Part shown: one piece after another, positions 8,976-17,174 of the stretch
Position numbering within the stretch: position 1 is the first letter of the stretch
How the letters are laid out: every line of letters starts with the position of its first letter
From: Brevibacillus thermoruber 423
GTDB lineage: Bacteria > Bacillota > Bacilli > Brevibacillales > Brevibacillaceae
Direction of reading: 5' to 3'
Assembly (NCBI RefSeq): GCF_000454065.1
Contig: NZ_ATNE01000001.1
Coordinates: forward strand, 560,501 to 624,500
Length of the DNA: 64,000 nucleotides
The notes under the pieces: generated by a model
Databases searched by the model: none
Told to the model about the DNA's origin: nothing
The model's input: the letters and a program-made list of their open reading frames with translations, nothing else
Made by a program: the position numbers and the translations under genes

Positions 8976-10325
8976 TCACTCGGCCGAGGCCCGCTCCTGC
9001 TCGCCGCGGCAGACCGGGGAGGCGGCAAAGGAGAGGCGGTACACCTGCCGCGGCCTGCCCCGCGACGTGATTTTTTCCACCCCGACGATTTCCACCAGCC
9101 CGGCGTCGAGCCACTGCAGCATGATACGGTGGGCGCTGCGGACGGTCACCCCGAGGATCGAAGCCAGCTCCTGCGCGGTGTACTCCGTTTTCCCCAGGCG
9201 CGTCACCTGTGCCATCAGCTTGCTCATGTAAGCGGCGGTCATGCCCGCCTTTTCCGCCTTTTGCAGCAGATCCTTGTCGGTGATGGACAGCCCGTAGACC
9301 ATCGGATGAGCCATCTCGACCGGACCGATGACGCTTCTGTCTTCCAGCACGATGAAGCAGATGTCCCCTCCGAACTCTTTGGACTGGCGGAGCGCCAGCC
9401 GGGCGTGGGTTCCCGCTTCGTTGGCCGACTTGCCAAAGCCGACGCCGATGCTGAGCGAGACGCCCAGGGCGGTTTTCGCGTCCGTCAAGAGCGGAATCGA
9501 TTTGTACCCTCTCGTCTCCCGCTCGAAAATCCCCCGGGTGGTGACAAACTGGTACTCTCCCCCGCCCAGGCTGGTCAAATAGCCGTCCAGACAGCCCACG
9601 TAATCGAGAAACATCCGGTGAATCTCCAGTTTCCGCTTCTGCACGTCGTACTCGGACGTGCTCCGCTCCACCCACTGCGTGTAGCCGTCGATCTGAATCA
9701 GTCCGAAGACGATCTGCGACTCCTTGTTGCGCCGCTTCTCCGTCGACAGCAGGGCCCGTTCCAGGGAAACGGTGATGTCCTGGACGGTGGGCGTCACCCA
9801 CTCGTTGGGGATGCCGAGACCGGTCAGCGCGTCGGACACAGCCTTCACGCCCGTCAGCGCCCCGTCGCTTCCCCCCTGTTCAAACGCTTCCCGGTGAAAG
9901 CGGATCATCTCCTCCACCTGATAGGAGCCTCCGCCGTAGTAATGCATCGCGGCAAACGGCTCCCCCAGTTCATCCAGCACCTTCTCCACCGCCTGCCGGG
10001 CAAGCGTGTCAATCGAGAAGCTGCCCCGCCGCCTGTGCGGATTCAGGCGAAACAGCGCGCGGTACAGACCCGTTCCCGTCAGCGGCACGTAGTGGACCGG
10101 GACGGAAAAGGCCACGGATTCCTTGGCGATTTTGTACGGATAGTAGCCGGAGAACAAGAGCACCTCCACTTCGTCCATCAGCTCGCGGGCAAAGACGGGC
10201 GCGTCCGCGATCTGATCGGAGGCGCGAAATACCGGGATGAAATTGGGAAACGATTTGATCGCCTCCCGGATGCTTTCCACGATCGCGACAGGGCCGATGA
10301 CCCCGATCTTGATTTTGACCTGCAT
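8976..10325 (-). CDS. Regulator: PrpR-N-like receptor, cyclase-fold (GGDEF/GTP-cyclohydrolase III-like) domain and winged helix
   Basis: This 449-aa protein has three visible parts. Residues 1-185 form an alpha/beta receptor-like region (KIGVIGPVAIVESI, then LLFSGYYPYKIAKES) that resembles PrpR-N sensor domains. Residues 203-335 look like the nucleotidyl-cyclase fold of GGDEF proteins and archaeal GTP cyclohydrolase III (FGLIQIDGY, GGGEY at 254-258, GVGFGKSANEA at 294-304). Residues 380-432 are a winged helix-turn-helix ending in SRGRPRQVYR. ATG 10325 follows GGGAGGAGG and was preferred over an earlier in-frame start. It is co-oriented with the sugar locus and 32 bp after the DapA-like gene. 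A close paralogue lies at 36350-37648. Function as ligand-sensing transcription factor is inferred; GGGEY lacks the acidic GGDEF pair, so catalysis is doubtful. Confidence 0.65.
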   Translation of the reverse strand: MQVKIKIGVIGPVAIVESIREAIKSFPNFIPVFRASDQIADAPVFARELMDEVEVLLFSGYYPYKIAKESVAFSVPVHYVPLTGTGLYRALFRLNPHRRRGSFSIDTLARQAVEKVLDELGEPFAAMHYYGGGSYQVEEMIRFHREAFEQGGSDGALTGVKAVSDALTGLGIPNEWVTPTVQDITVSLERALLSTEKRRNKESQIVFGLIQIDGYTQWVERSTSEYDVQKRKLEIHRMFLDYVGCLDGYLTSLGGGEYQFVTTRGIFERETRGYKSIPLLTDAKTALGVSLSIGVGFGKSANEAGTHARLALRQSKEFGGDICFIVLEDRSVIGPVEMAHPMVYGLSITDKDLLQKAEKAGMTAAYMSKLMAQVTRLGKTEYTAQELASILGVTVRSAHRIMLQWLDAGLVEIVGVEKITSRGRPRQVYRLSFAASPVCRGEQERASAE

Positions 10326-10357
10326 CGCCACGCCCTCCTCCCTGCGCCTGTCGGGAC

Positions 10358-11419
10358 TTACGACAGCCACTCGTCCAGATGTTTCCGGACAAACGAATCG
10401 TCGTTCAGCTCCGGGTACTCCCGGTACACGCGGTCGATTTCCTCCCGCTGGCCGTCCGACAGCTCTTCATCCGGCCGAAGGCACCATCGCCCGGCGAGGA
10501 GCCCCTGCCGCCGCAGCACTTCGTGGATGCCGGGGATGCACCCGGCAAACTGATGAGCGGGGTCGAAAAAGGCGGCGTTGGCGTCCGTGACGGCGATCCC
10601 GCGGGCCAGCAGTTCCGCCGGGATCACCCCGCTCGCCCTCACCCGTTTGATCTCGTCGAGCAGCCGCACCGCCGCATGCGTCCAGACCGCCCAGTGGCCG
10701 AGCAGCCCCCCGACGATCCGTTTTTCCACCGGTCTTCCGTCCACCCAAACCCGATAGGTCGTCAGCAGATCGGCGACGATGTTGTCGTCGTTGCCCGTGT
10801 ACAGGGCGATGTCGTCGCGGCGGCTGGAGCGGCAGACCGCCCGCACCACATCGAGCGTCTGGTACCGGTTGAACGGGGCCAGCTTCACCGCCATGACGCC
10901 AGGTATCTCGGCAAACTCCCGCCAAAACGCGCCGCTCAGCTCCCGTCCCCCGACAGCGGGCTGCAGGTAAAAGCCAAACACCGGGATCACCTTGGCGATC
11001 TCCTCGGTTCGCCGGAGCAGGTCCGCCTCACTCCAGTTGTGTAGCCCCCCCATGCTGACCAGCCCCAGATCGTAGCCCAGACGCGCCGCCAATTCCGCTT
11101 CGTGCAGCGCCTGCGGGGTGGGGCCGCAAATGCCGGCCACCTTGATGAACGAGTCGGTTTTTCCCGCCCGCTCCACCTCCTCGACGGCGAGGCGCAGCAC
11201 CGGTTCCAACAGATTGATCTCCCGGTCCCTGATCGCAAACTGGGTCGTGTGGACCCCCACGGCCACTCCACCGGCTCCGGCAGCCAGATAGTATCGCGTC
11301 AGTCCGCGCTGCCGCCGTTCGTCCAGCTTGCGGGAGGCGTCGAGAGCGAGCGGGTGGGCGGGAATCACCACTCCGTCGCGAAGGTGTGCGGCAACGGCCG
11401 GACGAAGCTCTTGAACCAC
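10358..11419 (-). CDS. Dihydrodipicolinate synthase (DapA) family lyase
   Basis: This 353-aa protein matches the DapA/NanA aldolase superfamily. Visible elements are VVIPAHPLALD near the N-terminus, TRYYLAAGAGGVAVG, VAGICGPTPQAL and GVMAVKLAPFNRYQT, whose Lys is at the expected Schiff-base position. The family makes or cleaves 2-keto acid aldol adducts, for example KDG or sialic-acid-like compounds. GTG 11419 lies two bases after the epimerase stop, so the genes are tightly coupled. Context suggests cleavage of a keto-deoxy sugar acid derived from uronate breakdown, but this is inference; it is longer than typical DapA (about 290 aa). Confidence 0.8.
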   Translation of the reverse strand: MVQELRPAVAAHLRDGVVIPAHPLALDASRKLDERRQRGLTRYYLAAGAGGVAVGVHTTQFAIRDREINLLEPVLRLAVEEVERAGKTDSFIKVAGICGPTPQALHEAELAARLGYDLGLVSMGGLHNWSEADLLRRTEEIAKVIPVFGFYLQPAVGGRELSGAFWREFAEIPGVMAVKLAPFNRYQTLDVVRAVCRSSRRDDIALYTGNDDNIVADLLTTYRVWVDGRPVEKRIVGGLLGHWAVWTHAAVRLLDEIKRVRASGVIPAELLARGIAVTDANAAFFDPAHQFAGCIPGIHEVLRRQGLLAGRWCLRPDEELSDGQREEIDRVYREYPELNDDSFVRKHLDEWLS

Positions 11420-11420
11420 C

Positions 11421-12437
11421 TCAAAATTCCCCCTTTCGCTCCTGGAAGCGCGTCGCTTTATTCAATATCTCGCCGCCCGCTTCGATCCACTCCGCCGTCC
11501 AGTCGATCATCTGCCTAAGCGAGACCCGCGGGTACCCGAACAGCCGATGGGCTTCGGCCGCATTGCTCAAGAGGGCGGTCTCCTGCTCCTGATTCACGAA
11601 GACGGGATCGACCGCAAACCGCTTGGCGAACTGTTCGGCCAGCCAGCGTACGGAAACGGTTTCCGGACCGGTTACGTTCAGGACGCGCGGAGGCGTCTCG
11701 CACAGGGCGAGGGAGCGGATGGCCATGTCGTTGGCGTCCCCCTGCCAGATGACGTTGACATGCCCCATGCCCAAATCGATCGGCTGCCGGTCGCGGACGG
11801 CTTTCGCCACTTCGAGCAGGACCCCGTACCTCATGTCTATCGCGTAATTCAAGCGAAAATGCAGCATGGGGATGTTGTAGGCAGCGGAAAAGTAGGAAAA
11901 AATCCGCTCCCGGCCCAGGCACGACTGCGCGTATTCGCCCACCGGCGACACCGGCGTCTCCTCGGTGGCTCCTCCCCGGTTCAGCGGCATCAGCGGATAG
12001 ACGTTCCCCGTCGAATAGGAGACGATCCGCGCGTGGCGAAACGCTTCCGCCACCCGCCCCGGCAGGTAGGCATTCATCGCCCAGGTATACGGCTCTCTGC
12101 CGGTCGTGCCAAACTTTTGGCCGGCCATGAAGATCACATTTTCCGCCTTGGGCAGCCGCTGAAGCTGTTGGTCGTCCAGCAAATCGGCGGCGATCGTTTC
12201 AATCCCGGCCGATTCCAGCCTGGATCGGAGCGTCCCGGAGGAAAAACGGGAAACGCCGATCACCCGTTGGTTTCCCCCCGCCGCCCTGATCGCGTTTTTC
12301 GCCAGCATGGCCAAACTGGGTCCCATCTTGCCGCCGACGCCGAGGATGATCAGGTCCCCGTCCAGTTGGGATACTGCTCGGATCAAATCGACTGAAGGTT
12401 CTGTCATTTTTCGTTCCAGCTCTTCCACTGTCTTCAT
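11421..12437 (-). CDS. NAD-dependent epimerase/dehydratase family protein
   Basis: This 338-aa extended short-chain dehydrogenase has a Rossmann motif (DLIILGVGGKMGPSLA) near residue 35 and a later IVSYSTGNVYPLM stretch. Substrate-binding segments resemble sugar-nucleotide or sugar epimerases, but the usual YxxxK appears only loosely as EYAQSCLGRE, so catalysis needs care. ATG 12437 with GGGAGGAA upstream was preferred over a far upstream alternative. It is the first gene of the minus-strand locus, followed within two bases by the DapA-like gene. Confidence 0.75.
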   Translation of the reverse strand: MKTVEELERKMTEPSVDLIRAVSQLDGDLIILGVGGKMGPSLAMLAKNAIRAAGGNQRVIGVSRFSSGTLRSRLESAGIETIAADLLDDQQLQRLPKAENVIFMAGQKFGTTGREPYTWAMNAYLPGRVAEAFRHARIVSYSTGNVYPLMPLNRGGATEETPVSPVGEYAQSCLGRERIFSYFSAAYNIPMLHFRLNYAIDMRYGVLLEVAKAVRDRQPIDLGMGHVNVIWQGDANDMAIRSLALCETPPRVLNVTGPETVSVRWLAEQFAKRFAVDPVFVNQEQETALLSNAAEAHRLFGYPRVSLRQMIDWTAEWIEAGGEILNKATRFQERKGEF

Positions 12438-12497
12438 GCGTTCCTCCCGATTTACGTGTTCTTCCCGCGAGAAGCTGCAGCACGACGCTGTAGGTTT

Positions 12498-12527
12498 ATT
12501 GTATGAAGGGGGACGTTGAACAGACAA
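12498..12527 (-). promoter_or_regulatory. Probable sigma-A promoter of the polysaccharide locus
   Basis: On the minus strand TTGTCT (12522-12527) and TACAAT (12498-12503) are spaced by 18 bases, about 60 bp upstream of the epimerase start. The fit to the -35/-10 consensus is moderate. Confidence 0.45.
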
Positions 12528-12614
12528 GGACGAAAACGCGTCTGAAAATCGGCGGACAGAGGCCGGAAATTCCCCTACTACTCGGTATTTTTTTGCCATT
12601 CCGAATTCGGTCAA

Positions 12615-12648
12615 ATTCGTTGACGAATCAAGCAAATCGGGCTACAGT
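12615..12648 (+). promoter_or_regulatory. Probable promoter of the nhaC-like gene with palindrome over the -35
   Basis: TTGACG (12620-12625) and TACAGT (12643-12648) are 17 bases apart. The -35 is embedded in a perfect inverted repeat, ATTCGT-tg-ACGAAT (12615-12628), and another palindrome, CCGAATTCGG, lies at 12601-12610. A repressor or activator site is likely. This 309-bp gap between divergent genes holds no gene. Confidence 0.5.
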
Positions 12649-12746
12649 ACCTCTATCCCGCTTAAACGCACAAAAGCACAAAAGCCGTAAAGCCAAAAAG
12701 CGGGAACGTGCATGCATCCCATTTTGTACAAGGAGTATGACTATTG

Positions 12747-14093
12747 ATGAACAAATCGTTGTCGTTTGCGCAAAGCGCTTCGGTGCTGGTCGCCGTCTTC
12801 GCCGTGCTGTTTCCCGCCATGTTCTGGGGAAAAGCGGAGCCGCACATGCCGCTCCTGGCCGCGACCGTGGCCTCTGCGGTTCTGCTGCGCCTGTACGGAA
12901 TCACGTGGAGCCAGATGGAGGAAGGTTTGGTGAAAGGGGTGCAGTCAGCCGTCGGGCCGATGCTGCTCCTCGCGCTGATCGGCATCCTGATCGGGGTGTG
13001 GATGATGAGCGGGACGATTCCGACCATCCTGTACTACGGGATCGCCACCATCCAGCCGCAGTACTTTACGCTGAGCGCCCTGTTCCTGACGATCGTCGTC
13101 TCGACCGTGACCACCAGTTCGTTCACCACGATCAGCACGGTCGGCGTCGCGATGATGGGGGTCTCCGCCGCCCTGGGGCTTGACCCGCTCGTGACGGCGG
13201 GCGCCGTCATCTGCGGTGCTTGCTTTGGGGACAAAATGTCGCCACTGTCCGACACGACCAACATTGCCGCCGGGGTGGCGGGCGTGCCGTTGATGACGCA
13301 TATCCGCTTCATGACGCGGACTACAGTGCCCGCGTTTGCGATTACCGTGCTCTTCTTTGGCCTGCAGGGACAGACATCCCCTGTCGACCTGCAGGGGATT
13401 TCCGCCATCCGGCAGGAGCTGGAGCAGCACTTTACGCTCTCGGCCCTGACGCTGCTGCCGGCGCTGGCCGTGCTCGTCTGCTCCGCCATGCGCATGCCGC
13501 TCATGCCGACGCTGGTTCTGGGCATTGCCAGCGGGATCGCGACCGCTGCGCTGCTGCAGGGGGCGACCTCGCCGGCCGAATGGCTGAACGTGATGCAAAA
13601 CGGCTTTCACGCCGAGTTCGCCAACGACACCGTCGCCTCGATCGTCAACCGGGGCGGCCTGATGTCGATGACCTGGTCGCTCTCCCTGATCCTGATCGCG
13701 CTCTCCCTGGGCGGTCTGCTGCAGCACGGCGGCGTGTTTGACGGCCTGTTCCGCGCGCTGATGCAGCGGATCAAGCGGGACGGCGACCTGGTCGGGCTGG
13801 CCGGAACCTCCTCCATTCTGGTCAACGCCCTGACCGGCGAGCAGTACCTCTCCATCCTGCTGCCCGGCCAGATGTTTCGGGACGCCTTTGCCCGCAGGGG
13901 GATGGCGCTCAAGCGTCTCTCCCGCACCCTGGAGGACTGCGGCACGCTGGTCAATCCGCTCATTCCCTGGGGGGTGAGCGGCGCGTTTTTCACCACCACC
14001 CTGCACGTGTCGACGGTTGACTACCTGCCGTACGCCCTGTACCTGTGGCTGTCGCCGCTGTTTACGTTTCTCTACGCCTGGTTCCGCCGCTGA
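12747..14093 (+). CDS. nhaC: NhaC-family Na+/H+ antiporter-like membrane protein
   Basis: This protein of about 448 aa has roughly eleven hydrophobic helices. It contains NhaC-like stretches: STVTTSSFTTISTVGVAMMGVSAALG, GAVICGACFGDKMSPLSDTTNIAAG and, late in the protein, SSILVNALTGEQYLSILLPGQMF. NhaC proteins exchange sodium for protons or malate for lactate (MleN type); which applies here is unclear. AAGGAG precedes both TTG 12744 and ATG 12747; ATG was chosen. The gene is single, divergent from the sugar locus and ends three bases before the convergent GGDEF gene. Confidence 0.85.
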   Translation: MNKSLSFAQSASVLVAVFAVLFPAMFWGKAEPHMPLLAATVASAVLLRLYGITWSQMEEGLVKGVQSAVGPMLLLALIGILIGVWMMSGTIPTILYYGIATIQPQYFTLSALFLTIVVSTVTTSSFTTISTVGVAMMGVSAALGLDPLVTAGAVICGACFGDKMSPLSDTTNIAAGVAGVPLMTHIRFMTRTTVPAFAITVLFFGLQGQTSPVDLQGISAIRQELEQHFTLSALTLLPALAVLVCSAMRMPLMPTLVLGIASGIATAALLQGATSPAEWLNVMQNGFHAEFANDTVASIVNRGGLMSMTWSLSLILIALSLGGLLQHGGVFDGLFRALMQRIKRDGDLVGLAGTSSILVNALTGEQYLSILLPGQMFRDAFARRGMALKRLSRTLEDCGTLVNPLIPWGVSGAFFTTTLHVSTVDYLPYALYLWLSPLFTFLYAWFRR

Positions 14094-14096
14094 GCG

Positions 14097-15308
14097 CTAC
14101 GCTGTGCCGTACACCGTGGCGCAGTTTTTCCCGTTGTGCTTGGAGCGGTAGAGCGCTTCGTCCGCCGCCCGCTTCAACCCGTCCGCCGTAGCGGCGTGCT
14201 CGGGATAACAAGCGATTCCCACGCTGACCGTCACCGGGATGACCCGCCCTTCGTAAACCAGCGGGTGCAGGCGCAGGTACTCCCGGATGGCCCGCACTTT
14301 GGCCATCGCTTCGTCCAGCGTCGCTCGCGGGGAAAGCAGCATGAACTCGTCTCCGGCGTAGCGGTAGACGCTGTCTCCTGGAGAGGCGCTCTGCTTTAGA
14401 GCCTCGGCGATGCGCCGGATCAGCGCGTCGCCCAGGTGATGGCCGTACTGGTCGTTCACCGCTTTCAGATGGTCGGAGTCGAGCATGACCAGCGCGACGG
14501 AGGGCGGCTCGCTCTGCAGGATCTGCTCCAGGTCGCGGTGAAAGGCGCGGTAGTTCAGAATGCCGCTCAGCTCGTCCCGAAACGACATCTGGTACATCCG
14601 GTCGTACAGTCTGGCGGTCTCGATCGCGCTGGCCACCTGAAAACCGATGATGGCAAGCAGTTCCTCGTGCTCCTTTTTGTAGGCGAACTCGCGGTACGAC
14701 TGGGCGGAGATCACCCCTTTGATCTGGTTGTCCAGCATCAGCGGCACAAAAATACAGGCGTTGGTGTCGCTGTCGGGGTTGCCCCACCGCACGGACGCGC
14801 CTTCCGTCTCGTCCCCCGACGTCTGCAGATGGACGGTTTGCCGGGTGGCGAGCACTTTGGAAATCAGACCTTTTCCGTACGGGAGGGTGATCGGTCCGTA
14901 GTTGACCCCGTTGTCGATGCTGATCGGAATGCGGATCTCGCTGTCCCCTTCATCGTAAAAGGCGATGAAGAAGGCGTCGGTCGGCATCACCCGGGAGACC
15001 AGTTCAAAGGCCTTCCACAGAATCTCTTCTTCCTCGAAGGTCTTGGCGAAGATGTGGCTGAGATCATGGAGAATTTTCAAATGTTCTGACAGCCACAGCA
15101 GGTGTGTCACTTTTTCGTTTAGTTTGACAATTTCCTCCAGCAGTTGTTTGTGACCGATGCGTTCCCGCTCCGGCAGCACCCCGGCCAGTTCGCGGGAGAG
15201 CGCATCCACTTCCCCGCGGTCCACCTGTTCGATCCGGTGCAGCCACTGACTGTACCGTTTCAGCAGGTGTTGCGTGTACTCTTCCCTTGTCGATGTTTCT
15301 TCTCGCAT
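14097..15308 (-). CDS. GAF-GGDEF domain protein, probable diguanylate cyclase
   Basis: This 403-aa protein has an N-terminal helical region (residues 1-75), a GAF-type sensor domain (about 80-235) and a GGDEF domain (about 240-403). The signature is RYAGDEFMLL, an accepted AGDEF variant, with the preceding FRDELSGILNYRAF and VMLDSDHLKAVNDQYGHHLGD typical of active cyclases. The inhibitory I-site would need RxxD five residues before the signature; here it is SPGD, so the Arg is missing and product inhibition by c-di-GMP is probably lost. No membrane segment is present, so it is cytosolic. ATG 15308 follows GGAGGG. The DUF3870 gene 65 bp upstream may be co-transcribed. Confidence 0.88.
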   Translation of the reverse strand: MREETSTREEYTQHLLKRYSQWLHRIEQVDRGEVDALSRELAGVLPERERIGHKQLLEEIVKLNEKVTHLLWLSEHLKILHDLSHIFAKTFEEEEILWKAFELVSRVMPTDAFFIAFYDEGDSEIRIPISIDNGVNYGPITLPYGKGLISKVLATRQTVHLQTSGDETEGASVRWGNPDSDTNACIFVPLMLDNQIKGVISAQSYREFAYKKEHEELLAIIGFQVASAIETARLYDRMYQMSFRDELSGILNYRAFHRDLEQILQSEPPSVALVMLDSDHLKAVNDQYGHHLGDALIRRIAEALKQSASPGDSVYRYAGDEFMLLSPRATLDEAMAKVRAIREYLRLHPLVYEGRVIPVTVSVGIACYPEHAATADGLKRAADEALYRSKHNGKNCATVYGTA

Positions 15309-15373
15309 GTACAACCCTCCAGCACCTTCGGGCGGTTGATTCCGTTGGCATCCTGCAACTGGCTGCGCTTTTC

Positions 15374-15700
15374 CTATCGTTTTCTCTCGTGATAGCGGTC
15401 GACGGCGGCGCGAATCGCCTGCAGCACCGCTCCCTGTCCGGGCGCCAGGAAGCGCTCCTGCACCTCCTGCACGATCTCCGCCATCCCGTTCGCGACCGAT
15501 TTGCCCCTCAACAGCGAGGCGAGAAAGTCGCTGGTTTTCTCCATGACAAACGTAAAGCTGGCGTCGCAGATGACTTCGTCTTCCACGTCGATGATGAGCA
15601 CGCATCCCACCATCGTGGACAATTCGTACAAGGTCGTCCCCTTGGGAATTTGGGCAAAGCCCGCCGTCAGCACGGTCCGCTTGTCCGCCCAGTCCGCCAT
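15374..15700 (-). CDS. DUF3870 domain protein
   Basis: This 108-aa protein resembles the DUF3870 family: an N-terminal beta strand run (RTVLTAGFAQIPKGTTLYEL), the core VGCVLIIDVEDEVICDASFTFV and a helical tail (IRAAVDRYHERKR). Its function is unknown. ATG 15700 has GGAGG nine bases upstream, whereas the earlier ATG 15709 abuts that site, so 15700 was chosen. It precedes the GGDEF gene on the same strand and may share its transcript. Confidence 0.7.
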   Translation of the reverse strand: MADWADKRTVLTAGFAQIPKGTTLYELSTMVGCVLIIDVEDEVICDASFTFVMEKTSDFLASLLRGKSVANGMAEIVQEVQERFLAPGQGAVLQAIRAAVDRYHERKR

Positions 15701-16265
15701 CCGATTCATCCTCCTCGCTCACCGTCCGTTTCCGTTTTGCAATGGCCACCGCACGCGGCTTGGCCGGCACCGATGCGGGCTGACGATCCGTCCGGTGCGG
15801 GCCAGCGCCGAGGCCATGCAGGCCATCCACGATGGAAAAGAAAGTTCGCCCGATCCGCTCCCTTTTTTGGCGGACGAGAAAACGGCTACCCCTTCACGGC
15901 AATAGCCTGTACCGTTTTTTTCTGCTATGTACAACCAATATTACCCTATTCCCTCTGTTGTTTCCATCCCCTGTTCGCGGCATAACGTTCGAAATCGTCT
16001 GCGGAACAGACAGAGGAGAAAGAGCCCGCGGATCAGCACGTCGAAAAAGACGGACAGCCGCCGGTCGGGCAAAACCAGCGAAGGCAACGAGCACCACTTC
16101 CTTGCGCCTTTCAGGATGTCAACCACGCTGCCCCTCATACGCAAACCGGCCGAAATCATCCAGTCTTTTTCGCCAACTCTCCCGCGTGCCGACGCCTCCC
16201 GCAAACGACACGAGGCGCAGGCGATCCGTTTCGCCGGACCCGCCTGCGCCGCTGTCTTTTTCCGC
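15701..16265. other. Intergenic region without recognised gene
   Basis: No reading frame here shows a ribosome site or family features. A GC-rich hairpin (GGCGCAGGC at 16214-16222 with GCCTGCGCC at 16242-16250) lies just past the murQ stop and could end that transcript; it is followed by CTTTTT on the plus side. The rest presumably holds the promoter of the DUF3870/GGDEF genes. Confidence 0.4.
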
Positions 16266-17174
16266 CTATTCCTTCGCCTGATGGATGGCGTTCCGCACTT
16301 TGCCGCCGGCCCGGCGCAGCCGCTCCGCCGCTTCCGCCGCCGACAGGCCGGCCAGCTTCATCACAATCGCCACGCGGGCGTCTCCGGCCGCGTCGGCGAT
16401 CAACTGCTCCGCCTCGGCGTAGCCGACGCCGGCTGCCTGCATGACGATGTGCTTGGCCCGCTCCCGCAGCTTGTGGTTGGTCGCCTGCACGTTGACCATC
16501 AGGTTGCCGTACACTTTGCCCAGGTGGACCATGCTGGCCGTCGTCAGCATGTTCAGCACCATCTTGGTGGCGCTCCCCGCCTTCAGCCGCGTCGACCCGG
16601 TCACCACTTCCGGGCCGACGACGATGTTGATCGAGACGTCCACGCCCTGGCTGATGTCGGGATCGGGGTTGCAGGAGAGGGAGACGGTGGCCGCCCCCCG
16701 CGCCTTGGCTTCCTCCAGCGCGCCGATCACGTACGGCGTCCGCCCGCTGGCGGCTATGCCCACCACCACGTCCCCGGCGCGCACGCCGCACCGCTGGACG
16801 TCCTCCTGTCCCAGCTCCGGCGAGTCTTCCGCCCCTTCAATCGCTTCCTTCAGAGCGGCTTCCCCTCCGGCGATGATCCCCTGCACCAACTGCGGATCGG
16901 TGCCAAAGGTGGGCGGACACTCCGCCGCATCCAGCACCCCCAGCCGCCCGCTCGTGCCGGCGCCGAAGTAAAAGAGGCGCCCCCCTGTTTCCAGGGCGGC
17001 AGCGATCATGTCCACGGCCCGTGCCACTTCGGGCAGGACGCGCTGTACGGCGTGCGCCACCTTTTTGTCCTCTTCGTTCATCAGCGTCACGATTTCCAGG
17101 CTGGACATCTGATCCAGCGACTCGCTCGCCTGGTTGCGCATCTCCGTTGTGAGCTCAAACAAGTTCTCCCCCAT
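16266..17174 (-). CDS. murQ: N-acetylmuramic acid 6-phosphate etherase
   Basis: This 302-aa SIS-domain protein splits the lactyl ether of MurNAc-6-P to give GlcNAc-6-P and D-lactate. The family motif GAGTSGRLGVLDAAECPPTFG (about residues 63-83) contains the catalytic Glu, and EGAEDSPE, GIAASGRTPYV and TGSTRLKAGSATKMVLNMLTT are all present. ATG 17174 follows AGAGGGGGAA. The gene overlaps the end of the kinase gene by 20 bases, showing translational coupling. It is the last gene of the MurNAc operon, so phosphorylated product of the upstream kinase is its likely substrate. Confidence 0.95.
   Translation of the reverse strand: MGENLFELTTEMRNQASESLDQMSSLEIVTLMNEEDKKVAHAVQRVLPEVARAVDMIAAALETGGRLFYFGAGTSGRLGVLDAAECPPTFGTDPQLVQGIIAGGEAALKEAIEGAEDSPELGQEDVQRCGVRAGDVVVGIAASGRTPYVIGALEEAKARGAATVSLSCNPDPDISQGVDVSINIVVGPEVVTGSTRLKAGSATKMVLNMLTTASMVHLGKVYGNLMVNVQATNHKLRERAKHIVMQAAGVGYAEAEQLIADAAGDARVAIVMKLAGLSAAEAAERLRRAGGKVRNAIHQAKE

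Noticed and set aside
11421-11821. Possibility that the epimerase-like and DapA-like genes are a fusion
   Set aside because: A clear TGA separates them and the GTG start with GGGGG upstream is well placed; they are adjacent but distinct genes.
15832-16281. Plus-strand frame of about 149 codons in the 15.7-16.3 kb gap
   Set aside because: Arg/Ser-rich translation, no ribosome site, and overlap with the likely murQ terminator.
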